From: Porphyrobacter sp. | GTDB lineage: Bacteria; Pseudomonadota; Alphaproteobacteria; Sphingomonadales; Sphingomonadaceae | Assembly: GCA_021732945.1 (NCBI GenBank) | Contig: JAKFWB010000285.1 | Location: 1 to 7,663, forward strand | Direction of reading: 5' to 3' | DNA length: 7,663 bases | Translations under genes and position numbers: made by a program | Shown: positions 1-6,504 of the stretch, in pieces | Layout: every line of letters begins with the position of its first letter | Numbering within the stretch: the first letter of the stretch is position 1 | Notes under the pieces: generated by a model | Databases searched by the model: none | Told to the model about the DNA's origin: nothing | The model's input: only the letters and a program-made list of their open reading frames with translations

Positions 1-2
1 TG

Positions 3-1835
3 CTCACCAACTTTGTAATACAAAGTTCTTTCCGCTCGCTTTCCGTCGCGGGCAGGCGGCAGGCACAGGCAGTCGCACTTTATGCGACGCTGGTCGGCGC
101 GCTGAACGCACTAGATACGCTTGCGGTGACGCCGGAGGTGGTTGCGCCCTTGATCCTCGGCCTCACGTTCCCGAGCGCTGGCTTCCTTTGCTGGGCCTCG
201 GACGCGCAATTGATCCTCACGCTCGGCATCTTTGCCGTGGGACTGATTGCCTTCTCGCTCGCGCTCGTCGTGTGGTTCGCCACCGGCAATGTCTTGGCAC
301 CGGTCGGTGCATGGCTCGGGCTTGGGGTGCTCGCCGCCTTCCCCCAGACCGTCGGACTCGCCGCAGTTCCAGCGGATACCAACCTTCCATGGCTGCTGGG
401 GCCGACACTCCTGGTGGGCAGTCTTGCCCTATGGCTGCGCGGGCTTGCCCTGCCGCAACGCAACGTTGCCAATGTCTGCCATGCCGCGGCATCGCCGCCG
501 CATTGCCCGGATCCTGCGGAGATGTCGGCGCAGGACGAGGCACGGGTGCGGCTGCTGCTTGATCGCGCGCTGCAACCGGTCGATGCGTTCGAGGGGTTTG
601 AGTGGCGCGACCAGTTTCAGACGGCTGCGATCCGCTATCAGGTCAACTTCATGGCCTATGGTCTGGCGATGGCACGCCAAAGCCATGCCCCGGCCGCAAC
701 CGCAACTTATGCCGAGGCGCAGCGGCGGCTGATCCGCAAGGTTGGCGATCACCGCGTCTGGCGATATTGGCAGCTTGAGAATGTCTGGGGCAACCTTCGC
801 CGCGATCCGGACCCGATCCCGCACCAGAACATCATGTATTCGGGCTTCGTCCTGCTCCAGATGGCACTAGGGGGAGAGACACGCCTTGATCTGGCCAAAG
901 CGGGACAGGTCTGGCGCCGATATGACATGGACTGCATCGCCAGCGGCCTTGCCCGCCAGTATCGCGCCGCGCCCTATGGCCTGCTCGCCTGTGAGCCGAA
1001 CTGGATTTATCCCCTCTGCAATCTCATCACGATGGCGGGCATCAAGGCGAGTGATGCGCGGCTTGGCACTGATCGCTGGGAGGAGATGGCAGAGCCGTTT
1101 TTTTCGGCACTCGATCGCGAGGCGACGCGCAAGGACGGCAGCTTTATTGCTTTCCGGTCCAGTCTCACCGGCATCGCGCCGCCTGCGCCAGGCGGGATCG
1201 TGATGCAGGCCTTCCCGTGCCTGTTCCTCAACGTCCTCGCTCCGCAACGCGCGCAGGAGCGGTGGAAACTGGTCAGGCGCAAGCTCGATAGCGGGTCGTG
1301 GCAACGCCTTTTTTGGCCGGTCGATACCGGAAATTACGGCTTCAGCCGTGCCTCCAGTTATGCGGCGACCGCTGCCGCCGCAGTGGAAATGGGCGATCAG
1401 GAGGTCGCTGACGAATGTCTTCGGCGACTCGATGTCGAATGCGCCTCGCAGGTGGACGCCGGCATCGACCACCGCACGCGCGCCTCGCTTTGGGCTCATG
1501 CGCTGGAGGTGTTCGCCCGAGCCAATCGGAAGGATGGCCTGCACGATCTGGCAGCCCATCATCGCAGCCATAGCGGACCGCATCTCCTGTCCGCCCCCTA
1601 TCCCGACGTTCAAATTCTGCGCGCGGCGTGCGACGCGGAAGGCCTGGGCCTTGTGCTTGGAGCGAGGGCCGAGGGGCCCGAACCGGGCATTCGGGTCGGT
1701 GGCCTGCTGCCCCATCGCCAATACGCAACAGGGCTAAGCCACCAACGGTTCGCGACCGCCGACAACACCGGAACAATCTGTTTGCAACTGCGCGATCGCG
1801 GGCGGGTGAGCCTACGCGTGCGCCCGGCCTTTTGA
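3..1835 (+). CDS. Membrane-anchored linalool dehydratase/isomerase-family protein (5' partial)
   Basis: This protein belongs to the linalool dehydratase/isomerase (Ldi) family, (alpha/alpha)6-barrel enzymes that hydrate, dehydrate or isomerise terpene alcohols. Numbering runs from the GTG at 126 (569 residues). Matches to the Castellaniella enzyme as I remember it are RYQVNFMAYGLA (170-181), HRVW..W (209-215), NIMYSG (235-240) and CEPNWIYPLCN (289-299), which keeps the two active-site cysteines nine apart (C289, C298). The residue after MYSG is Phe241, where I recall the catalytic His. The first ~110 residues hold about three to four hydrophobic segments, so the catalytic domain is membrane-tethered, unlike the short soluble enzyme. 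The frame is open to the left edge, and codons 60-125 also read like a membrane segment (AVALYATLVGALNAL), with no good ribosome site before GTG 126. The true start is probably upstream; the first two window bases, TG, would end an NTG codon in this frame. It is followed 11 nt later by the lipid kinase. Family call firm, substrate unknown. Confidence 0.8.
   Translation, partial: LTNFVIQSSFRSLSVAGRRQAQAVALYATLVGALNALDTLAVTPEVVAPLILGLTFPSAGFLCWASDAQLILTLGIFAVGLIAFSLALVVWFATGNVLAPVGAWLGLGVLAAFPQTVGLAAVPADTNLPWLLGPTLLVGSLALWLRGLALPQRNVANVCHAAASPPHCPDPAEMSAQDEARVRLLLDRALQPVDAFEGFEWRDQFQTAAIRYQVNFMAYGLAMARQSHAPAATATYAEAQRRLIRKVGDHRVWRYWQLENVWGNLRRDPDPIPHQNIMYSGFVLLQMALGGETRLDLAKAGQVWRRYDMDCIASGLARQYRAAPYGLLACEPNWIYPLCNLITMAGIKASDARLGTDRWEEMAEPFFSALDREATRKDGSFIAFRSSLTGIAPPAPGGIVMQAFPCLFLNVLAPQRAQERWKLVRRKLDSGSWQRLFWPVDTGNYGFSRASSYAATAAAAVEMGDQEVADECLRRLDVECASQVDAGIDHRTRASLWAHALEVFARANRKDGLHDLAAHHRSHSGPHLLSAPYPDVQILRAACDAEGLGLVLGARAEGPEPGIRVGGLLPHRQYATGLSHQRFATADNTGTICLQLRDRGRVSLRVRPAF
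9..27. promoter_or_regulatory. Perfect 9-bp-arm palindrome, possible operator
   Basis: AACTTTGTAATACAAAGTT is a perfect inverted repeat of two 9-base arms around a single A, AT-rich in an otherwise GC-rich window. It looks like a dimeric regulator's operator, which would put a promoter near the left edge. Against this, the reading frame of the Ldi-like protein is open straight through it, so it may lie inside the coding region or just after its start. I do not know which regulator, if any, binds it. Confidence 0.3.
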
Positions 1836-1839
1836 GGAG
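1834..1839 (+). promoter_or_regulatory. Ribosome binding site of the lipid kinase
   Basis: GAGGAG overlaps the stop codon of the preceding gene and lies 7 nt before ATG 1847. It decides the kinase start in favour of 1847 over upstream in-frame starts, which would run back inside the Ldi-like gene. Confidence 0.7.
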
Positions 1840-1846
1840 CATTGTC

Positions 1847-2380
1847 ATGGTGTGCTGCACGATCATCGCCGCGCTGCTGGCGCTCCTGATCAATCCGTTC
1901 GCGATGTTGCGCGCTGACCCGCTCGCCTGGCGCCTGTCCGCACCCGAACAGGCGCCGACATCGCCAACCGGCCGCGCCGCAAGCCGCATCGCCAGTGTCG
2001 CCCATGCCATCGATGGCTGGCGCTTTCTGGTGAACAACGAGCCGAACCTGCGTCTCCACTTGATGGCTGCCGCAGCGGTTCTGGTGGCTGGTTTCTTGAT
2101 TGAGGTGACCGCTGCCGATTGGCGCTGGCTGATCCTTGCCATCATCGCCGTGTTCGTGGCAGAGGCGCTGAACACTGCAGTTGAGCAGGCCTGCAATGCG
2201 GTGAGCCGGGAGTTTCACCCTGCAATCAAGGCGGCCAAGGACGTGGCGGCATGGGGCGTGCTGTTCGCCGCGCTCGGTGCCCTTCTGATCGGTGCTAGCG
2301 TATTCGCGCCCTATCTTGGCGGAAGCACTGTCGCGGTTGGCGAGTCGTTTGTCGTCCCAATCTGCCGGGCAGCATCGTGA
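1847..2380 (+). CDS. dgkA: DgkA-type diacylglycerol/undecaprenol kinase
   Basis: A 177-residue integral membrane lipid kinase of the DgkA family, which phosphorylates diacylglycerol or undecaprenol with ATP at the inner membrane. Aligned without gaps to E. coli DgkA (as I recall it), Glu65, Glu106, Asn109, Glu113, Lys131 and Asp132 match Glu28, Glu69, Asn72, Glu76, Lys94 and Asp95. Hydrophobic stretches at about 72-85, 94-105 and 133-154 are the three family helices. Two oddities: Asn117 stands where E. coli has Asp80, and there is an extra ~45-residue N-terminus with a hydrophobic stretch (4-17) and a Pro/Ala-rich linker. The ATG is chosen for the GAGGAG 7 nt upstream. The gene starts 11 nt after the Ldi-like gene, and its TGA overlaps the next ATG by one base (TGATG), indicating translational coupling. 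The family is clear; whether the lipid is diacylglycerol, undecaprenol or another prenyl alcohol is not. Confidence 0.85.
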   Translation: MVCCTIIAALLALLINPFAMLRADPLAWRLSAPEQAPTSPTGRAASRIASVAHAIDGWRFLVNNEPNLRLHLMAAAAVLVAGFLIEVTAADWRWLILAIIAVFVAEALNTAVEQACNAVSREFHPAIKAAKDVAAWGVLFAALGALLIGASVFAPYLGGSTVAVGESFVVPICRAAS

Positions 2381-2804
2381 TGCGCATTGCCCTCGTCAAT
2401 GTGCCGCACCCGGCGATCGGCAGCCGCATCCCCGATGGCCATCTCCGGCCGCTCGGGCTGCTTGCCGTCGGCGGTCCGCAGATCGATGACGGGCACGCCG
2501 TATCGCTGGTCGATGGCGAGTTTGGCCCGATGCCGCTGGCCGATCTGGTCAGTGCGATTTGCTGGACAGCGCCCGAGGCGGTCTTGTTCGGCCACTCCGG
2601 CTCTTCCTCGGGACGTCCAGTGATCAGCGGCCTCGCCCGTGTCGTCCGCGCGCCGTCGTCGTCCAGTTCTCGCGCAAGTGCCCGCACCTGTGCGCCGATT
2701 GCGGGCAACGCGGGTTCTGGACCCGGTGGTGCCACCGTGATCCCGTTCTCTTCGCCCGCGTGATCGCGCGGCCGCATCGCGATCACGGCAAAGGCGTCTG
2801 GTGA
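2380..2804 (+). pseudogene. Broken B12-binding radical SAM gene (BchE-like), internally deleted
   Basis: Two pieces of one radical SAM protein lie in different frames. From ATG 2380 (frame 1), a cobalamin-binding-type N-terminus is readable: MRIALVNVPHPAIGSRIP, then PLGLLAVGGPQIDDGH, DGEFGPM and LFGHSGSSSG, up to GLARVVRA at about 2652. From 2649 (frame 3), the radical SAM core appears: RAVVVQFSRKCPHLCADCG, with the CxxxCxxC iron-sulfur motif intact at 2679-2702, then QRGFWTRW and HRDP, ending at TGA 2802-2804. In relatives that I recall, such as BchE-type anaerobic cyclases, roughly 100 residues separate these blocks and some 300 follow the second. So there is an internal deletion at about 2647-2652 that also changes frame, plus loss of the C-terminal majority. 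Frame 1 runs on with a low-complexity Ser/Ala tail to a stop at 2763. A GTG at 2377 is an alternative start. The ancestral gene was coupled to the kinase gene (TGATG). Broken state firm; exact subfamily uncertain. Confidence 0.8.
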
Positions 2805-2833
2805 TCTGCTCTCGCGCCCGATACACTGGGCGG

Positions 2834-4015
2834 ATGAAAAATATCGCTGAAACCCAAGCTTACACATTGTTCGACCATGTGTTCGTTCACACGGTCAGGG
2901 CCTTGTCAAGCGTGGTCGGCCTGAAGCGGGTCACCCAACCGTTCTGGAATCGTTGGTTCGCGTCGGGCGTTGACGAAGACGTGATCCTGCAATTCCTCGA
3001 TGAGTTGGGCACGATCGACAACTGGGCCAACACCGCCGAAGCCGTGATCGCGCGAAAGGTGGCGGACTATGATCGCGAGGTCGGCACCATGAGGCCAGCG
3101 CAGCGGGTCACGGCGCTTCGCAAACTGAGCTATCTCGGCCACATGGCACAATGGGGGAGCTTGCCGATTACGCCGCAACGTGCTGGCCTCTACCGCATGG
3201 CCCGCGACCGCTATCTTGAGGCAGAAATACTTGCCTTCGGACCTGCTTTCCGGCGTCAGGCCTTTGAGTGGCAGGGGAACGCCTATCACGGCAACCTCCA
3301 CCTGCAACCTGCTACCGCCCCGCTCATCGTGATCGTCCACGGGATCGACGGCTGCAAGGAAGAGCACCTTTCGACCGAACTGGCGCTGCACGTCGCAGGG
3401 TTTTCGACTTTGTGCCTTGACGGCCCTGGCCAGGGCGAGGCGCTGCTGATCGATGGGCTGCTGTGGAACCCCGAGTTCCACGCTTTCCTCTCGGCCGCGC
3501 TCGATCAGTTGGAAGGCGCTGCCGGTATCGATACTGCTCGCGTCGGCCTGCTTGGCATCAGTATCGGCGGGATGTGGTGTTACCAGGCCGCCGCTGAAGA
3601 CAAGCGGATCAAGGCCATTTTCGATCTTGGCTCGCCGCTCCACACGCGCAAGTTCCCCTCACTTCCGTTCCTCATCAAGACCCGCCTGTGTCAGGTCACT
3701 GGCGCACGCCGCGAAGACGAAATCGCGCGAGTGCTCGCGCAGAATAATATCGAGGATCCCGCCTTGCTCAGCGCGGTGGCGGCGCACGTAAGGATGGTGC
3801 ACGGGGAACGGGATCGGGTGGTGAGCACAGCCGATAAGTACCGCCTGCTGGCCACCTTCAAGGCGGCTCCCCATGTTCGCGAGGCCAGCCTGCGGGTGAT
3901 CGCCGGGGGCGACCATTGCTGCACCGGGCACTACGAGGCGGTGCGCGACGATGCGGTCGGATTCTTCAGCCGGGTCTTGCCGTCTCGGGCGCAAATTCCG
4001 ACTCCAGCCGGGTGA
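2834..4015 (+). CDS. Alpha/beta hydrolase with N-terminal helical region (dihydropseudooxynicotine hydrolase-like)
   Basis: A 393-residue serine hydrolase of the alpha/beta fold. The last ~230 residues carry the machinery: HGIDG (169-173, oxyanion region), DGPGQGEA (196-203), nucleophile elbow GISIGG (Ser243), acid Asp327 in HGERDRVV, and His361 in GGDHCC. The first ~140 residues are mostly helical. This layout resembles the FrsA/2,6-dihydropseudooxynicotine hydrolase branch, which cleaves C-C or ester bonds. No signal peptide or membrane segment is seen, so it is probably cytoplasmic. The start at ATG 2834 has only a weak upstream GGGCGG. An in-frame GTG at 2801, overlapping the stop of the broken radical SAM frame (GTGA), would add 11 residues (MICSRARYTGR) and is possible. 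It follows the lipid kinase and radical SAM remnant in the same direction. Its 3' end overlaps the convergent desaturase gene by 50 bases. Catalytic triad complete; substrate unknown. Confidence 0.82.
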   Translation: MKNIAETQAYTLFDHVFVHTVRALSSVVGLKRVTQPFWNRWFASGVDEDVILQFLDELGTIDNWANTAEAVIARKVADYDREVGTMRPAQRVTALRKLSYLGHMAQWGSLPITPQRAGLYRMARDRYLEAEILAFGPAFRRQAFEWQGNAYHGNLHLQPATAPLIVIVHGIDGCKEEHLSTELALHVAGFSTLCLDGPGQGEALLIDGLLWNPEFHAFLSAALDQLEGAAGIDTARVGLLGISIGGMWCYQAAAEDKRIKAIFDLGSPLHTRKFPSLPFLIKTRLCQVTGARREDEIARVLAQNNIEDPALLSAVAAHVRMVHGERDRVVSTADKYRLLATFKAAPHVREASLRVIAGGDHCCTGHYEAVRDDAVGFFSRVLPSRAQIPTPAG

Positions 4016-5585
4016 GCGTATGGATAAGCCAAGGGTAGGACACCCCCATCACCGCAACCGCCAATATTACGCCGCCCACGACATCGAGCAGCCAATGCTG
4101 CCGGATCAGCCAGGTCGATGCACACACCGCCCCCGCCCAGCTCCACAAGCCAGTGCGCAGCGGCCATGCCAGGCGCGGGCCGGCTGCCCAGGCGGCTGAT
4201 AGGGCGAAGGCGACATGCAGGCTCGGCATCATATTGCCATCGAGGTTTATCCCGTCCGCCATCGCAAACAGACCCGCTTCCAGATCCGTCATCGGAACCG
4301 GCGGGATCGGCATGGCGGCGACCGGAAAGGCGAGGAAACAGAGCGTCCCGGCCACCAGCTGCAACAGCAGCACCGCAAGAAACGGCAAGGTCCTCGCCGG
4401 GGAGCGCAACGCCAACGCGGCAGCGGCCAGTAAGGGGCCGATCGAGATATAGGCGAGTGACCACAGCGGCCAGAATGGCGCATGGGCATCGATCGGCAGC
4501 GCCACCTCGTGGAACGCGGTGCGGGCGTTGAAGTCGGCGCTGGCAATGCCGTAGAGCACTTGAAACGCTGCTGCGAACACCGTCATGTGGCAGGCCAGCA
4601 CGCTCCATTCGAGCTGCCTTTGCCGCGCCGGGCTTTGCACAGTGCCTGGCAACAGGCGCGGTCCGCGCCACATCAGATAGAGCATTGCCAGCCAGCCGCG
4701 TTTGGGCGCGTCTCCGGCAGCACGCGGCAGATCCTGCCAACGCACCATGACATCGCGATGGTGTTCCAGATGATCGTGGTAATTCAGGAACAGTGCGCGG
4801 GTGAACCGGCTGACCTTGAGGTTCCACGCGCCCTCATGCCGGTCCAGCACAGAAAAGGCGTGATCGGCATATTGCAACGCGCTCCACATCAGCCCGAAGG
4901 CGAAATAACACGCCAGCCAGCTCACCCATGTGAGATCAAGGATCAGGAATAGCCCCGCCTGCACCGCGAGGCTGACGGCCAGTTCGATCCTGATGCGACC
5001 AATCGGCAATGCGCGCGCGCTGTCCAGAAACGCGCCCGCGCTGGTCTGGCGGGCGAATTTCCCCTCGCTCGGCATCAGCCTTTGCCACGGGATCAGCGAA
5101 CCGAAAAAGCAGTAAAACACCCAGAACAGCGGGATCGACAGCCAATAGAGGCCCGTCAGGATGGTGAACCATTGGACCGTCTTGAGCGGCACGTTTTCGT
5201 CCGGCCCAATATAGTCGAACCGCTCCACGTCGCTGCGATTGTTGCGATGGTGGGTCAGATGCAGTACCGACTGCAGCGTGAAGCTGGTCGGGAAGAAGGC
5301 CGCAGCGGCGTGTCCGGCCAAGCCGTTTCGCGCGGGGTTGCCGTCAAACTTGCCGTGCACCGCTTCGTGTAGCAGACTGAAAGTGGTGTTGCCCAGAAAG
5401 GCGAACCCGATCGCGGCACTGATCGTGAACAGTGTGTTGGCGGAATGGGCCGCCAGCCACAGCAGCCCCGCACTGCCAGGCATCACTGCGCCAAGGATTG
5501 CCCAATTCTGGGCATCGCTCCGCGCAGCTCTGCGCGCGTCTGCGGCGGGGCGGATGGCACGGTCGATGGCCGTCAAGTCACTCAT
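3966..5585 (-). CDS. Fatty-acid desaturase / PAP2 phosphatase fusion protein
   Basis: A 539-residue membrane protein with two enzyme domains. The N-terminal half (about 25-300) is a membrane di-iron desaturase/hydroxylase with all histidine boxes: HEAVH (73-77), HLTHH (109-113) and HLEHH (272-276), between hydrophobic segments. The C-terminal half (about 325-520) is a PAP2-type domain of the Aur1-like branch: hydrophobic helices, then GNMMPSLHVAF (Ser455, His457) and STWLIRQHWLLDVVGG (Arg495, His497, Asp501). PAP2 enzymes remove or exchange phosphate on lipid or prenyl phosphates through the two histidines. All key residues of both domains are present, so both could be active. The expected role is oxygen-dependent desaturation or hydroxylation of a lipid plus dephosphorylation or head-group transfer. 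The start at 5585 has AGGGGG 7 nt upstream; an in-frame ATG at 5660 is inside the Rieske gene and lacks support. It overlaps the Rieske gene by 8 bases and the convergent hydrolase by 50. Domains firm, substrate inferred. Confidence 0.87.
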   Translation of the reverse strand: MSDLTAIDRAIRPAADARRAARSDAQNWAILGAVMPGSAGLLWLAAHSANTLFTISAAIGFAFLGNTTFSLLHEAVHGKFDGNPARNGLAGHAAAAFFPTSFTLQSVLHLTHHRNNRSDVERFDYIGPDENVPLKTVQWFTILTGLYWLSIPLFWVFYCFFGSLIPWQRLMPSEGKFARQTSAGAFLDSARALPIGRIRIELAVSLAVQAGLFLILDLTWVSWLACYFAFGLMWSALQYADHAFSVLDRHEGAWNLKVSRFTRALFLNYHDHLEHHRDVMVRWQDLPRAAGDAPKRGWLAMLYLMWRGPRLLPGTVQSPARQRQLEWSVLACHMTVFAAAFQVLYGIASADFNARTAFHEVALPIDAHAPFWPLWSLAYISIGPLLAAAALALRSPARTLPFLAVLLLQLVAGTLCFLAFPVAAMPIPPVPMTDLEAGLFAMADGINLDGNMMPSLHVAFALSAAWAAGPRLAWPLRTGLWSWAGAVCASTWLIRQHWLLDVVGGVILAVAVMGVSYPWLIHTLTRLESEFAPETARPG

Positions 5586-6504
5586 GCGGCAACCCCCTGA
5601 AGAAATCGCACAGTTCACGGGTGAAGCGGTCCCCCACGCTATCCTCCTGCGCAGGCTCATGCCACGCCAGACCTTCGAGCACGGCGAGATCCTTATACAG
5701 GAAAGCTTTGAACAGTCGCGCAGCGATCCGCCCCTGCAACTGCGTCCATGACCCGCGCATCAGCTCGGTCCCGACGATCCCGCGCACGCAGGTTCCTCCG
5801 GCAGCAGTGGGTACGAAAGACAGCAGGATGAAATTTCGCCGCTGACCCACCCGGCTGCGGACCAGCATCATCGCTCCGTTGCGGCTCGTAATTTCGCCGT
5901 GGATGCCATCCGGCCCAATTAGCGCGGTAATTCGGTCCGCCAGCCCCTTGCCGATTGGGCGCGTATGGTATCGCAGGACGATGCTCGTCGTTTCGTGGCA
6001 ATCCAGCGTGGGCGGTGCCAGCAATCGGCGTTCGTGCACCGAGGCGAGGTGTTCGCTATCGAACCCGTTGGCGACCAGAGCCTGCCACGGCAGCGGGAAG
6101 TGATGCTCGCCAGCATAGCACGCGGCAAAGCCTTCAAGCCCAAGCTCTTCGAGAGGGGGCACCGCTTCCGCCCCGCCAATCCGCACCCATAGCCCGCCGC
6201 AGTACTCAGCGACAGGCAGCGCCGCCTGCCGCAACCCCGAAGCGCCGAAATTTCCATCGGCGTCAATCATGCGGTGGTGGAGACCGCAGCGCAGCCGGTC
6301 GCCAATCACATCGCCGCGCGCAAGATGGCAGCCCATGTGGGCACAATGCGCAGCAAACGCGGTCGGCGTGCCGCTTTTCTGCCCGCGCCACACCACCACA
6401 TCGTGGGTGCCGATTGTGTGGGCCTGCACCGCTCCGCGCCGCAGACCATCGGCACGCCCCAGCAGATACCAGTTGGCCGGAACCGCCGGCCCCAGCCCGA
6501 TCAT
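5578..6504 (-). CDS. Rieske non-heme iron oxygenase, alpha-subunit type
   Basis: A 308-residue Rieske oxygenase. The N-terminal Rieske domain has CAH (Cys54, His56) and CGLH (Cys73, His76), which bind a [2Fe-2S] cluster. The catalytic domain has the mononuclear iron motif DxxHxxxxH (Asp149, His152, His157, within NGFDSEHLASVH); Asp272 in YKDLAVL is a candidate third ligand. These enzymes insert oxygen into or desaturate hydrophobic substrates, using electrons from a separate ferredoxin or reductase, neither of which is in this window. The protein is shorter than ring-hydroxylating alpha subunits and closer in size to single-component-type Rieske oxygenases such as the KshA or chlorophyllide a oxygenase-like groups; I cannot assign it to one. 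Its ATG overlaps the stop of the SnoaL-like gene (ATGA), and its end overlaps the desaturase/PAP2 start by 8 bases, so the three are probably co-translated. No membrane segment is obvious. Confidence 0.88.
   Translation of the reverse strand: MIGLGPAVPANWYLLGRADGLRRGAVQAHTIGTHDVVVWRGQKSGTPTAFAAHCAHMGCHLARGDVIGDRLRCGLHHRMIDADGNFGASGLRQAALPVAEYCGGLWVRIGGAEAVPPLEELGLEGFAACYAGEHHFPLPWQALVANGFDSEHLASVHERRLLAPPTLDCHETTSIVLRYHTRPIGKGLADRITALIGPDGIHGEITSRNGAMMLVRSRVGQRRNFILLSFVPTAAGGTCVRGIVGTELMRGSWTQLQGRIAARLFKAFLYKDLAVLEGLAWHEPAQEDSVGDRFTRELCDFFRGLPHE
5593..5598 (-). promoter_or_regulatory. Ribosome binding site of the desaturase/PAP2 gene
   Basis: On the minus strand, AGGGGG lies 7 nt before the ATG at 5585, inside the end of the Rieske gene. 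It supports the start giving 539 residues and an 8-base overlap over the longer frame that begins at 5660. Confidence 0.6.

Noticed and set aside
1628..1846. Longer start for the kinase gene, giving 250 residues
   Set aside because: The added part is the Ldi-like gene read in another frame and is Arg/Pro-rich. ATG 1847 has GAGGAG at 7 nt.
867..2196. Long minus-strand open frames (284 residues each at 867-1721 and 1342-2196)
   Set aside because: They lie antisense to the Ldi-like and kinase genes, whose protein motifs are clear, and show Arg/Pro/Ala-rich composition typical of shadow frames in GC-rich DNA.
2653..2763. Ser/Ala/Gly-rich tail after VVRA as a genuine short B12-binding protein
   Set aside because: The tail is the radical SAM core read in the wrong frame; the correct frame restores RAVVVQFSR and CxxxCxxC, so this is a broken gene rather than a stand-alone domain.
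2295..2867. Minus-strand frames of 190 and 171 residues opposite the radical SAM remnant
   Set aside because: No recognisable motif, Arg-rich, and the plus strand carries clear family blocks there. They are open only because of base composition.
5586..5660. Upstream ATG for the desaturase/PAP2 gene
   Set aside because: The extra 25 residues are Rieske coding sequence in another frame; the ATG at 5585 has a good ribosome site.
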